Assembly (NCBI RefSeq): GCF_029227915.1
Contig: NC_079882.1
Span: 1,796,001 to 1,860,000 of the forward strand
Source: Hydractinia symbiolongicarpus
Taxonomy: Eukaryota; Cnidaria; Hydrozoa; Anthoathecata; Hydractiniidae
Direction: 5' to 3'
DNA length: 64,000 nucleotides
The notes beneath the pieces are model-generated. The model was not told the origin of the DNA. It searched no databases and saw only the letters and a list, made by a program, of their open reading frames with translations. Positions 27,798 through 39,662 of the stretch are shown here, one piece after another; position 1 is the first letter of the stretch, and the number at the start of each line of letters is the position of its first letter. A program made the position numbers and the translations under genes.

Positions 27798-30700
27798 ACT
27801 CAACCGTTGTAACTCAAACGGATTGATACTGTTAGAAAGTCAATGAAATGTAGTTATTGAAGCTGTCGCTACTTCTTCAGCGGGCGATAACGGCTAGGAT
27901 TGGTCCCACAGTAAAGAATGACTTATTTACCTAAATTCTTAAACGAAGCGCTACCACAGCGCCCAGTGTAATCGCTGAGTTCCGGCAATCATGTCAAATT
28001 AAGGAGAATGTTACTTCTTGGAGACCAATTTTCTCATTTATCACATTTATCAGGTCACAGTCCAAAGTTAGTTCAATTAAGTCCCACAGTCAATCGTTTC
28101 AATGTTAAAAGCGATGCAACCTAGTAGTATCAGAAAAATATCGCTAAATGCATGTTGGTACGAATATGTGACCCAACTGTTGAAACTCAAACGGACTGAC
28201 ACCGTTAGAAAGTCAATGAAATGTAGTTTTTGAAACTGTCGCGATTTTTTCAGCGCGCGATAACGGCTAGGAATGGTCCCACAGTAAAGAATGACTTATT
28301 TATCTAAATTCTTAAATGAAGCGCTACCAAAGCGCCCAGTGTAATCGCTCAGTTCCGGCAATCATGTCAAATTAAGAAGAATGTTATTTCTTTGAGTCTA
28401 ATTGTCTCACTTTCACATTTATCAGGTCACAGTCCAAAGTCAGTTCAATTAAGTCCCACAGTCAATCGTTTCATTGTTATAAGCAATGCAACCTAGTAAT
28501 ATCAGAAAAATATCGCTAAATACATGTTGGTACGAATAGGTGAGCCAACCGTTGTAACTCAAACGGAGTGACACCGTTAGAAAGTCAATAAAATGTAGTT
28601 CTTGAAACTGTCGCTATTTCTTGTGCGCGCGATAACGGCTAGGATTGTCCCACAGTAAAGAATGACTTATTTATCTAAATTCCTAAATGAAGCGCTACCA
28701 CAGCACCCAGTGTAACCACTGAGTTCCAGCAATCATGTCGAATTAAGAGGAATGTTATTTCTTGGACTCCAATTGTCTCATTTATCACATTTATAAGGTC
28801 ACAGTCCAAAGTCAGTTCAATTAAGTCCCACAGTCAATCGTTTCATTGTTATAAGCGACGCAACCTAGTAATATCAGAAAAATATCGCTAAATACATGTT
28901 GGTACGAATAGGTGACCCAACTGTTGTAACTCAAACGGAGTGACACCGTTAGAAAATCTATGAAATGTTGTTTTTGAAACTGTCGCTGTTTCTTCAGCGC
29001 CCAATAACGGCTAGGATTGGTCCCAGAGTAAAGAATGACTTATTTACCTAAATTCTTAAACGAAGCGCTACCACAGCGCCCAGTGTAATCGCTGAGTTCC
29101 GGCAATCATGTCAAATTAAAGAGAATGTTACTTCTTGGAGACCAATTTTCTCATTTATCACATTTATCAGGTCACAGTCCAAAGTTAGTTCAATTAAGTC
29201 CCACAGTCAATCGTTTCAATGTTAAAAGCGATGCAACCTAGTAGTATCAGAAAAATATCGCTAAATGCATGTTGGTACGAATATGTGACCCAACTGTTGA
29301 AACTCAAACGGACTGACACCGTTAGAAAGTCAATGAAATGTAGTTTTTGAAACTGTCGCGATTTTTTCAGCGCGCGATAACGGCTAGGAATGGTCCCACA
29401 GTAAAAAATGGCTTATTAATCTAAATTTTTAAATGAAGCGCTACCCCACACCCAGTGTAACCACTGAGTTCCGGCAATCATGTCGAATTAAGAAGAATGT
29501 TATTTCTTGTACTCCAATTGTCTCATTTATCACATTTATAAGGTCACAGTCCAAAGTCAGTTCAATTAAGTCCCACAGTCAGTCGTTTCATTGTTATAAG
29601 CGATGCAACCTAGTAATATCAGAAAAATATCGCTAAATGCATGTTGGTACGAATATGTGACCCAAATGTTGTAACTCAAACGGACTGACGCCGTTAGAAA
29701 GTAAATGAAAGCTAGTTTTAGAAAATGTCTCTATTTTTTCAGCGCGCGCTAACGGCTAGGATTGGTCCCACAGTAAAGAATGACTTATTTATCTAAATTC
29801 TTAAATGAAGCGCTACGAAAGCGCCCAGTGTAAGCGCTGAGTTCCGATAATCATGTCAAATTAAGAAGAATGTTATTTCTCGGACTCCAATCGTCTCATC
29901 TATCACATTTATCAGGTCACAGTCCAAAGTTAGTTCAATTAGTCCCACAGTCAATCGTTTCATAATTATAAGCGATGCAACCTAGTCATATCAGAAAAAT
30001 ATCGTTAAATACATGTTGGTACGAATAAGTGACCCAACCGTTGTAACTAAAACGGACTGACACCGTTAGAAACTTAATGAAAGGTAGTTTTAGAAAATGT
30101 CTCTATTTCTTCAGCGCGTGCTAACGGCTAGGATTGGTCCCACAGTAAAGAATGACTTATCTATCTAAATTTTTAAATGAAGCGCTACCAAAGCGCCAAG
30201 TGTAATCGCTCAGTTCTGGAAATCATGTCAAAATAGGAAGAATGTTATTTCTTGGAGTCTAATTGTCTCACTTTCACATTTATAAGGTCACAGTCCATAA
30301 TCAGTTCATTTAAGTCCCACAGTCAATCGTTTCACTGTTAAAAGCCATACAACCCAGTAATACCGCAAAAATATCACGAAGTACATGTTGGTACGAATAT
30401 GTGACTCAACCGTTGTAACTCAAACGGATTGATACTGTTAGAAAGTCAATGAAATGTTGTTTTTGAAACTGTCGCTGTTTTTTCAGCGCGCGATAACGGC
30501 TAGGATTGGTCCCACAGCAAAGAATGACTTATTTATCTAAATTCTTAAATGAAGCGCTACCACAGCGCCCAGTGTAATCGCTGAATTCCGGCGATCATGT
30601 CAAATTAAGGAGAATGTTATTTCTTGGAGTGCAATTTTCTCATTTATCACATTTATCAGGTCACAGTCCAATGTTAGTTCAATTAAGTCCCACAGTCAAT

Positions 30701-30951
30701 CGCTTCATTGTTAAAAGCGATGCAACCTAGTAATATCAGAAAAATATCGCTAAATGCATTTTGGTACGAATATGTCACCCAACCGTTGTAACTTAAACAG
30801 ACTGACACCGTTAGAATGTTAATGAAAGGTAGTTTTAGAAAATGTCTCTATTTCTTCAGCGCGTGCTAACGGCTAGGATTGGTCCCACAGTAAAGTACGA
30901 CTTGTCTATCTAAATTTCTAAATGAAGCGCTACCAAAGCGCCCAGTGTAAT
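27601..30951 (+). repeat. Nine-monomer tandem duplication, copy 1 (3,351 bp)
   Basis: This copy is followed directly by a second at 30952-34302. Every rare variant I compared is shared at an offset of 3,351 bp: CATTCATCAGG, CAGCGGGCGATAACGG, TTTGAGTCTAATTG, AAGAGGAATG, GTCCCAGAGTAAAG, AAAGAGAATGTTAC, TTGTACTCC, AAAATAGGAAG and AAAGTACGACTTG. Only one difference was noticed at the left edge (GTCAAATTAAG against GTCCAATTAAG). Upstream of 27601 the copies differ, which places the junction near the monomer start. The block includes the 67-codon chance frame at 29433-29636. Confidence 0.9.
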
Positions 30952-33900
30952 CGCTCAGTTCCGGCAATCATGTCCAATTAAGAAGAATGTTATTTCTTGG
31001 AGTCTAATTGTCTCACTTTCACATTCATCAGGTCACAGTCCAAAGTTAGTTCAATTAAGTCCCACAGTCAATCGTTTCACTGTTAAAAGCCATACAACCT
31101 TGTAATACCGCAAAAATATCACGAAGTACATGTTGGTACGAATATGTGACTCAACCGTTGTAACTCAAACGGATTGATACTGTTAGAAAGTCAATGAAAT
31201 GTAGTTATTGAAGCTGTCGCTACTTCTTCAGCGGGCGATAACGGCTAGGATTGGTCCCACAGTAAAGAATGACTTATTTACCTAAATTCTTAAACGAAGC
31301 GCTACCACAGCGCCCAGTGTAATCGCTGAGTTCCGGCAATCATGTCAAATTAAGGAGAATGTTACTTCTTGGAGACCAATTTTCTCATTTATCACATTTA
31401 TCAGGTCACAGTCCAAAGTTAGTTCAATTAAGTCCCACAGTCAATCGTTTCAATGTTAAAAGCGATGCAACCTAGTAGTATCAGAAAAATATCGCTAAAT
31501 GCATGTTGGTACGAATATGTGACCCAACTGTTGAAACTCAAACGGACTGACACCGTTAGAAAGTCAATGAAATGTAGTTTTTGAAACTGTCGCGATTTTT
31601 TCAGCGCGCGATAACGGCTAGGAATGGTCCCACAGTAAAGAATGACTTATTTATCTAAATTCTTAAATGAAGCGCTACCAAAGCGCCCAGTGTAATCGCT
31701 CAGTTCCGGCAATCATGTCAAATTAAGAAGAATGTTATTTCTTTGAGTCTAATTGTCTCACTTTCACATTTATCAGGTCACAGTCCAAAGTCAGTTCAAT
31801 TAAGTCCCACAGTCAATCGTTTCATTGTTATAAGCAATGCAACCTAGTAATATCAGAAAAATATCGCTAAATACATGTTGGTACGAATAGGTGAGCCAAC
31901 CGTTGTAACTCAAACGGAGTGACACCGTTAGAAAGTCAATAAAATGTAGTTCTTGAAACTGTCGCTATTTCTTGTGCGCGCGATAACGGCTAGGATTGTC
32001 CCACAGTAAAGAATGACTTATTTATCTAAATTCCTAAATGAAGCGCTACCACAGCACCCAGTGTAACCACTGAGTTCCAGCAATCATGTCGAATTAAGAG
32101 GAATGTTATTTCTTGGACTCCAATTGTCTCATTTATCACATTTATAAGGTCACAGTCCAAAGTCAGTTCAATTAAGTCCCACAGTCAATCGTTTCATTGT
32201 TATAAGCGACGCAACCTAGTAATATCAGAAAAATATCGCTAAATACATGTTGGTACGAATAGGTGACCCAACTGTTGTAACTCAAACGGAGTGACACCGT
32301 TAGAAAATCTATGAAATGTTGTTTTTGAAACTGTCGCTGTTTCTTCAGCGCCCAATAACGGCTAGGATTGGTCCCAGAGTAAAGAATGACTTATTTACCT
32401 AAATTCTTAAACGAAGCGCTACCACAGCGCCCAGTGTAATCGCTGAGTTCCGGCAATCATGTCAAATTAAAGAGAATGTTACTTCTTGGAGACCAATTTT
32501 CTCATTTATCACATTTATCAGGTCACAGTCCAAAGTTAGTTCAATTAAGTCCCACAGTCAATCGTTTCAATGTTAAAAGCGATGCAACCTAGTAGTATCA
32601 GAAAAATATCGCTAAATGCATGTTGGTACGAATATGTGACCCAACTGTTGAAACTCAAACGGACTGACACCGTTAGAAAGTCAATGAAATGTAGTTTTTG
32701 AAACTGTCGCGATTTTTTCAGCGCGCGATAACGGCTAGGAATGGTCCCACAGTAAAAAATGGCTTATTAATCTAAATTTTTAAATGAAGCGCTACCCCAC
32801 ACCCAGTGTAACCACTGAGTTCCGGCAATCATGTCGAATTAAGAAGAATGTTATTTCTTGTACTCCAATTGTCTCATTTATCACATTTATAAGGTCACAG
32901 TCCAAAGTCAGTTCAATTAAGTCCCACAGTCAGTCGTTTCATTGTTATAAGCGATGCAACCTAGTAATATCAGAAAAATATCGCTAAATGCATGTTGGTA
33001 CGAATATGTGACCCAAATGTTGTAACTCAAACGGACTGACGCCGTTAGAAAGTAAATGAAAGCTAGTTTTAGAAAATGTCTCTATTTTTTCAGCGCGCGC
33101 TAACGGCTAGGATTGGTCCCACAGTAAAGAATGACTTATTTATCTAAATTCTTAAATGAAGCGCTACGAAAGCGCCCAGTGTAAGCGCTGAGTTCCGATA
33201 ATCATGTCAAATTAAGAAGAATGTTATTTCTCGGACTCCAATCGTCTCATCTATCACATTTATCAGGTCACAGTCCAAAGTTAGTTCAATTAGTCCCACA
33301 GTCAATCGTTTCATAATTATAAGCGATGCAACCTAGTCATATCAGAAAAATATCGTTAAATACATGTTGGTACGAATAAGTGACCCAACCGTTGTAACTA
33401 AAACGGACTGACACCGTTAGAAACTTAATGAAAGGTAGTTTTAGAAAATGTCTCTATTTCTTCAGCGCGTGCTAACGGCTAGGATTGGTCCCACAGTAAA
33501 GAATGACTTATCTATCTAAATTTTTAAATGAAGCGCTACCAAAGCGCCAAGTGTAATCGCTCAGTTCTGGAAATCATGTCAAAATAGGAAGAATGTTATT
33601 TCTTGGAGTCTAATTGTCTCACTTTCACATTTATAAGGTCACAGTCCATAATCAGTTCATTTAAGTCCCACAGTCAATCGTTTCACTGTTAAAAGCCATA
33701 CAACCCAGTAATACCGCAAAAATATCACGAAGTACATGTTGGTACGAATATGTGACTCAACCGTTGTAACTCAAACGGATTGATACTGTTAGAAAGTCAA
33801 TGAAATGTTGTTTTTGAAACTGTCGCTGTTTTTTCAGCGCGCGATAACGGCTAGGATTGGTCCCACAGCAAAGAATGACTTATTTATCTAAATTCTTAAA

Positions 33901-34302
33901 TGAAGCGCTACCACAGCGCCCAGTGTAATCGCTGAATTCCGGCGATCATGTCAAATTAAGGAGAATGTTATTTCTTGGAGTGCAATTTTCTCATTTATCA
34001 CATTTATCAGGTCACAGTCCAATGTTAGTTCAATTAAGTCCCACAGTCAATCGCTTCATTGTTAAAAGCGATGCAACCTAGTAATATCAGAAAAATATCG
34101 CTAAATGCATTTTGGTACGAATATGTCACCCAACCGTTGTAACTTAAACAGACTGACACCGTTAGAATGTTAATGAAAGGTAGTTTTAGAAAATGTCTCT
34201 ATTTCTTCAGCGCGTGCTAACGGCTAGGATTGGTCCCACAGTAAAGTACGACTTGTCTATCTAAATTTCTAAATGAAGCGCTACCAAAGCGCCCAGTGTA
34301 AT
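30952..34302 (+). repeat. Nine-monomer tandem duplication, copy 2 (3,351 bp)
   Basis: This copy looks near-identical to 27601-30951. After about 34370 the sequence departs from the copy 1 continuation (CACATTTATAAGG in place of CACATTCATCAGG), marking the right limit. Such identity means either a very recent unequal exchange or a long-read assembly duplication. Confidence 0.9.
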
Positions 34303-34780
34303 CGCTCAGTTCCGGCAATCATGTCCAATTAAGAAGAATGTTATTTCTTGGAGTCTAATTGTCTCACTTTCACATTTATAAGGTCACAGTCCATAATCAG
34401 TTCAATTAAGTCCTACATTCAATCGTTTCACTGTTAAAAGCCATACAACCTAGTAATACCGCAAAAATATCACGAAGTACATGTTGGTACGAATATGTGA
34501 CTCAACCGTTGTAACTCAAACAGATTGATACTGTTAGAAAGTCAATGAAATGTAGTTATTGAAACTGTCGCTATTTCTTGTGCGCGCGATAACGGCTAGG
34601 ATTGGTCCCACAGTAAAGAATGACTTATTTATCTAAATTCTTAAATGAAGCGCTACCACAGCACCCAGTGTAACCACTGAGTTCCGGCAATCATGTCGAA
34701 TTAAGAAGAATGTTATTTCTTAGACTCCAATTGTCTCATTTATCACATTTATAAGGTCACAGTCCAAAGTCCGTTCAATT
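33030..34780 (+). repeat. Segment repeated at 37498-39248 (offset 4,468 bp)
   Basis: Rare variants GTTCCGATAATCATG (33193 and 37661), ATCGTCTCATCTATC, TTCAATTAGTCCC, TTTCATAATTATAAG, AACTAAAACGG and GAATTCCGGCGATC recur in order twelve monomers downstream. Roughly ten differences are visible, for example TCTGGAAATC against TCTGGCAATC and GTACGACTTG against GAACGACTTG. It is therefore somewhat older than the 3,351-bp duplication. Confidence 0.8.
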
Positions 34781-37497
34781 ATGTCCCGCAGTCAATCGCT
34801 TCAATGTTAAAAGCGATTCAACCTAGTAATATCAGAAAAATATCGCTAAATGCATGTTGGTACGAATATGTGAACCAACTGTTGTAACTCAAACGGACTG
34901 ACACTGTTAGAAAGGCAATGAAAGCTAGTTTTAAATATGTCTCTATTTCTTCAGCGCGCGGTAACGGCTAGGAATGGTCCCACAGTAAAGAATGACTTAT
35001 TTATCTAAATTCTTAAATGAAGCGCTACCAAAGCGCCCAGTGTAATCGCTCAGTTCCGGCAATCATGTCAAATTAACAAGAATGTTATTTCTTGGAGTCT
35101 AATTGTCTCACTTTCACATTTATCAGGTCACAGTCCAAAGTCAGTTCAATTAAGTCCCACAGTCAATCGTTTCATTGTTATAAGCAATGCAACCTAGTAA
35201 TATCAGAAAAATATCGCTAAATACATGTTGGTACGAATAGGTGAGCCAACCGTTGTAACTCAAACGGAGTGACACCGTTAGAAAGTCAATAAAATGTAGT
35301 TCTTGAAACTGTCGCTATTTCTTGTGCGCGCGATAACGGCTAGGATTGTCCCACAGCAAAGAATGACTTATTTATCTAAATTCCTAAATGAAGCGCTACC
35401 ACAGCACCCAGTGTAACCACTGAGTTCCAGCAATCATGTCGAATTAAGAGGAATGTTATTTCTTGGACTCCAATTGTCTCATTTATCACATTTATAAGGT
35501 CACAGTCCAAAGTCAGTTCAATTAAGTCCCACAGTCAATCGTTTCATTGTTATAAGCGATGCAACCTAGTAATATCAGAAAAATATCGCTAAATACATGT
35601 TGGTACGAATAGGTGACCCAACTGTTGTAACTCAAACGGAGTGACACCGTTAGAAAATCTATGAAATGTTGTTTTTGAAACTGTCGCTGTTTCTTCAGCG
35701 CCCAATAACGGCTAGGATTGGTCCCACAGTAAAGAATGACTTATTTATCTAAATTCTTAAATGAAACGCTACCACAGCGCCCAGTGTAATCGCCGAGTTC
35801 CGGCAATCGTGTCAAATTAAGGAGAATGTTATTTCTTGGAGTCCAATTTTCTCATTTATCACATTTATCAGGTCACAGTCCAATGTTAGTTCAATTAAGT
35901 CCCACAGTCAGTCGCTTCATTGTTAAAAGCGATGCAACTTAGTAATATCAGAAAAATATAGCTAAATGCATTTTGGTACGAATATGTCACACAACCGTTG
36001 TAACTCAAACGGACTGTCACCGTTAGAAAGTCAATGAAAGCTAGTTTTATAAAATGTCTCTATTTCTTCAGCGCGCTCTAACGGCTAGTATTGGTCCCAC
36101 AGTAAAGAATGACTTATTTATCTAAATTCTTAAATGAAGCGCTACGAAAGTGCCCAGTGTAATCGCTCAGTTCCGGCAATCATGTCAAATTAAGAAGAAT
36201 GTTATTTCTTGGAGTCTAATTGTCTCACTTTCACATTCATCAGGTCACAGTCCAAAGTTAGTTCAATTAAGTCCCACAGTCAATCGTTTCACTGTTAAAA
36301 GCCATACAACCTTGTAATACCGCAAAAATATCACGAAGTACATGTTGGTACGAATATGTGACCCAACTGTTGAAACTCAAACGGACTGACACCGTTAGAA
36401 AGTCAATGAAATGTAGTTTTTGAAACTGTCGCGATTTTTTCAGCGCGCGATAACGGCTAGGAATGGTCCCACAGTAAAAAATGGCTTATTAATCTAAATT
36501 TTTAAATGAAGCACTACCCCACACCCAGTGTAACCACTGAGTTCCGGCAATCATGTCGAATTAAGAAGAATGTTATTTCTTGGACTCCAATTGTCTCATT
36601 TATCACATTTATAAGGTCACAGTCCAAAGTCAGTTCAATTAAGTCCCACAGTCAGTCGTTTCATTGTTATAAGCGATGCAACCTAGTAATATCAGAAAAA
36701 TATCGCTAAATACATGTTGGTACGAATAGGTGACCCAACCGTTGTACCTCAATCGGAGTGACACCGTTAGAAAGTCAATGAAATGTTGTTTTGGAAACTG
36801 TCGCTGTTTCTTCAGCGCGCGATAACGGCTAGGATTGGTCCCACAGTAAAGAATGACTTATTTACCTAAATTCTTAAACGAAGCGCTACCACAGCGCCCA
36901 GTGTAATCGCTGAGTTCCGGCAATCATGTCAAATTAAGGAGAATGTTACTTCTTGGAGACCAATTTTCTCATTTATCACATTTATCAGGTCACAGTCCAA
37001 ACTTAGTTCAATTAAGTCCCACAGTCAATCGTTTCAATGTTAAAAGCGATGCTACCTAGTAGTATCAGAAAAATATCGCTAAATGCATGTTGGTACGAAT
37101 ATGTGACCCAACTGTTGAAACTCAAACGGACTGACACCGTTAGAAAGTCAATGAAATGTTGTTTTGGAAACTGTCGCTGTTTCTTCAGCGCGCGATAACG
37201 GCTAGGATTGGTCCCACAGTAAAGAATGACTTATTTTTCTAAATTCTTAAATGAAACGTTACCACAGCGCCCAGTGTAATCGCTGAGTTCCGGCAATCAT
37301 GTCAAATTAAGGAGAATGTTATTTCTTGGAGTCCAATTTTCTCATTTATCACATTTATCAGGTCACAGTCCAATGTTAGTTCAATTAAGTCCCACAGTCA
37401 ATCGCTTTAATGTTAAAAGCGATGCAACCTAGTAATATCAGAAAAATATCGCTAAATGCATGTTGGTACGAATATGTGACCCAACCGTTGTAACTCA
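34303..37497 (+). repeat. Mosaic of reused class B/C monomers
   Basis: The stretch 34777-36360 matches 26215-27797. At about 36360 the sequence jumps to the GTTGAAACTCAAACGG type seen at 32640 and continues with a copy of the TACCCCACACCCAG monomer (36506 corresponds to 32784 and 29433). A GTTGAAAC monomer occurs again near 37115. The order of monomer types differs from the nine-monomer duplication, which indicates several later exchanges. Confidence 0.75.
37343..37360 (+). repeat. 9-bp micro-tandem CATTTATCA x2 within class B monomers
   Basis: Two perfect CATTTATCA units abut. In class A the region reads ACTTATAACATTTATAAAG. In class C it reads CACTTTCACATTTATAAGG, one base shorter. This site is a main class diagnostic and accounts for part of the 372 versus 373 bp monomer length difference. 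Confidence 0.7.
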
Positions 37498-37593
37498 AAC
37501 GGACTGACGCCGTTAGAAAGTCAATGAAAGCTAGTTTTAGAAAATGTCTCTATTTTTTCAGCGCGCGCTAACGGCTAGGATTGGTCCCACAGT
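37389..37593 (+). repeat. Pair of GTCCCACAGT direct repeats within the monomer
   Basis: GTCCCACAGT occurs at 37389-37398 and 37584-37593, 195 bp apart (about 178 bp to the next one around the tandem). Both are among the better conserved stretches in the window. Flanking sequence does not align convincingly, so an ancestral half-monomer duplication is possible but not shown. Confidence 0.45.
37485..37514. promoter_or_regulatory. Alternating CCGTT/AACGG arms with Myb-like YAACGG cores
   Basis: In this example CCGTT (37485-37489), AACGG (37498-37502) and CCGTT (37510-37514) alternate with 8- and 7-base spacers, so the middle arm can pair with either neighbour. The outer arms read CCGTTG and CCGTTA, i.e. 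YAACGG on the minus strand, and a plus-strand TAACGG lies at 37569-37574. YAACNG is the known Myb DNA-binding core. Most monomers keep the outer two sites; class A loses the middle arm (GAAGCGG). Binding is inference only. Confidence 0.4.
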
Positions 37594-37628
37594 AAAGAAT
37601 GACTTATTTATCTAAATTCTTAAATGAA

Positions 37629-37643
37629 GCGCTACGAAAGCGC
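37629..37643. other. Short inverted repeat GCGCT-N5-AGCGC
   Basis: GCGCT (37629-37633) and AGCGC (37639-37643) flank a 5-base spacer. The same arms occur in most class B and C copies with spacers ACCAC, ACCAA or ACCAG. Many class A copies (TACCACAACGCC) and the TACCCCACACCC copies break the right arm, so it is common but not essential. Confidence 0.6.
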
Positions 37644-37799
37644 CCAGTGTAAGCGCTGAGTTCCGATAATCATGTCAAATTAAGAAGAATGTTATTTCTC
37701 GGACTCCAATCGTCTCATCTATCACATTTATCAGGTCACAGTCCAAAGTTAGTTCAATTAGTCCCACAGTCAATCGTTTCATAATTATAAGCGATGCAA

Positions 37800-39520
37800 C
37801 CTAGTCATATCAGAAAAATAACGTTAAATACATGTTGGTACGAATAAGTGACCCAACCGTTGTAACTAAAACGGACTGACACCGTTAGAAACTTAATGAA
37901 AGGTAGTTTTAGAAAATGTCTCTATTTCTTCAGCGCGTGCTAACGGCTAGGATTGGTCCCACAGTAAAGAATGACTTATCTATCTAAATTTTTAAATGAA
38001 GCGCTACCAAAGCGCCAAGTGTAATCGCTCAGTTCTGGCAATCATGTCAAATTAAGAAGAATGTTATTTCTTGGAGTCTAATTGTCTCACTTTCACATTT
38101 ATAAGGTCACAGTCCATAATCAGTTCATTTAAGTCCCACAGTCAATCGTTTCACTGTTAAAAGCCATACAACCCAGTAATACCGCAAAAATATCACGAAG
38201 TACATGTTGGTACGAATATGTGACTCAACCGTTGTAACTCAAACGGATTGATACTGTTAGAAAGTCAATGAAATGTTGTTTTTGAAACTGTCGCTGTTTT
38301 TTCAGCGCGCGATAACGGCTAGGATTGGTCCCACAGCAAAGAATGACTTATTTATCTAAATTCTTAAATGAAGCGCTACCACAGCGCCCAGTGTAATCGC
38401 TGAATTCCGGCGATCATGTCAAATTAAGGAGAATGTTATTTCTTGGAGTGCAATTTTCTCATTTATCACATTTATCAGGTCACAGTCCAATGTTAGTTCA
38501 TTTAAGTCCCACAGTCAATCGCTTCATTGTTAAAAGCGATGCAACCTAGTAATATCAGAAAAATATCGCTAAATGCATTTTGGTACGAATATGTCACCCA
38601 ACCGTTGTAACTTAAACAGACTGACACCGTTAGAATGTTAATGAAAGGTAGTTTTAGAAAATGTCTCTATTTCTTCAGCGCGTGCTAACGGCTAGGATTG
38701 GTCCCACAGTAAAGAACGACTTGTCTATCTAAATTTCTAAATGAAGCGCTACCAAAGCGCCCAGTGTAATCGCTCAGTTCCGGCAATCATGTCCAATTAA
38801 GAAGAATGTTATTTCTTGGAGTCTAATTGTCTCACTTTCACATTTATAAGGTCACAGTCCATAATCAGTTCAATTAAGTCCTACAGTCAATCGTTTCACT
38901 GTTAAAAGCCATACAACCTAGTAATACCGCAAAAATATCACGAAGTACATGTTGGTACGAATATGTGACTCAACCGTTGTAACTCAAACAGATTGATACT
39001 GTTAGAAAGTCAATGAAATGTAGTTCTTGAAACTGTCGCTATTTCTTGTGCGCGCGATAACGGCTAGGATTGGTCCCACAGTAAAGAATGACTTATTTAT
39101 CTAAATTCTTAAATGAAGCGCTACCACAGCACCCAGTGTAACCACTGAGTTCCGGCAATCATGTCGAATTAAGAAGAATGTTATTTCTTGGACTCCAATT
39201 GTCTCATTTATCACATTTATAAGGTCACAGTCCAAAGTCCGTTCAATTAAGTCCCACAGTCAATCGTTTTATTGTTATAAGCGATGCAACCTAGTATTAT
39301 CAGACAAAAATCGCTAAATACATGTTGGTACGAATATGTGACCCAACCGTTGTAACTCAAACGGAGTGACACCGTTAGAAAGTCAATGAAAGGTAGTTTT
39401 AGAAAATGTCTCTATTTCTTCAGCGCGTGCTAACGGCTAGGATTGTTCCCACAGTAAAGAATGACTTATCTATCTAAATTTCTAAATGAAGCGCTACCAC
39501 AGCGCCCAGTGTAATCGCTC
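37800..39520 (+). repeat. Five-monomer unit, copy 1 (offset 1,863 bp)
   Basis: AACTAAAACGG (37864, 39727), GATTGTTCCCAC (39441, 41304) and the TTTTGGTACGAATATGTCACCC monomer (split by the CATTTTGG variant) recur in order at an offset of 1,863 bp. Copy 2 runs from about 39663 to 41383. Copies carry scattered private changes, such as GAATACCGGCAATC near 40265 in copy 2 for GAATTCCGGCGATC here. Confidence 0.75.
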
Positions 39521-39662
39521 AGTTCCGGCAATCATGTCAAATTAAGAAGAATGTTATTTCTTGGAGTCCAATTTTCTCATTTATCACATTTATCAGGTCA
39601 CAGTCCAATGTTAGTTCAATTAAGTCCCACAGTCAATCGCTTTAATGTTAAAAGCGTTGCAA

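Larger units (their letters stand above)
37281..37653 (+). repeat. Representative class B monomer (373 bp)
   Basis: I use this copy as the reference for monomer anatomy. In order it holds: the start motif CGCTGAGTTCCGG; two abutting CATTTATCA units (37343-37360); the first GTCCCACAGT (37389-37398); AGCGAT and ATCGCT arms (37418-37423, 37448-37453); the ATGCATGTTGGTACGAATATG core; the CCGTT/AACGG arm cluster (37485-37514); TAACGG (37569-37574); the second GTCCCACAGT (37584-37593); and a GCGCT/AGCGC hairpin (37629-37643). The most invariant stretches across the window are GCAATCATGTC, CCCACAGTCAATC, TGTTGGTACGAAT and CTAGGATTGGTCCCACAG. Confidence 0.9.

Noticed and set aside
29433-36709. Three near-identical 67-codon open frames (29433, 32784, 36506)
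   Set aside because: They sit in copies of one amplified monomer (the TACCCCACACCC variant). The cysteine and serine/arginine-rich translation has no recognisable domain, and copy number reflects higher-order repetition.
37448-37475. Palindromes ATGCAT, ACATGT and GGTACG as binding sites
   Set aside because: Short palindromes of six bases are expected by chance. ATGCAT and ATACAT alternate freely among monomers, so no constraint is evident.
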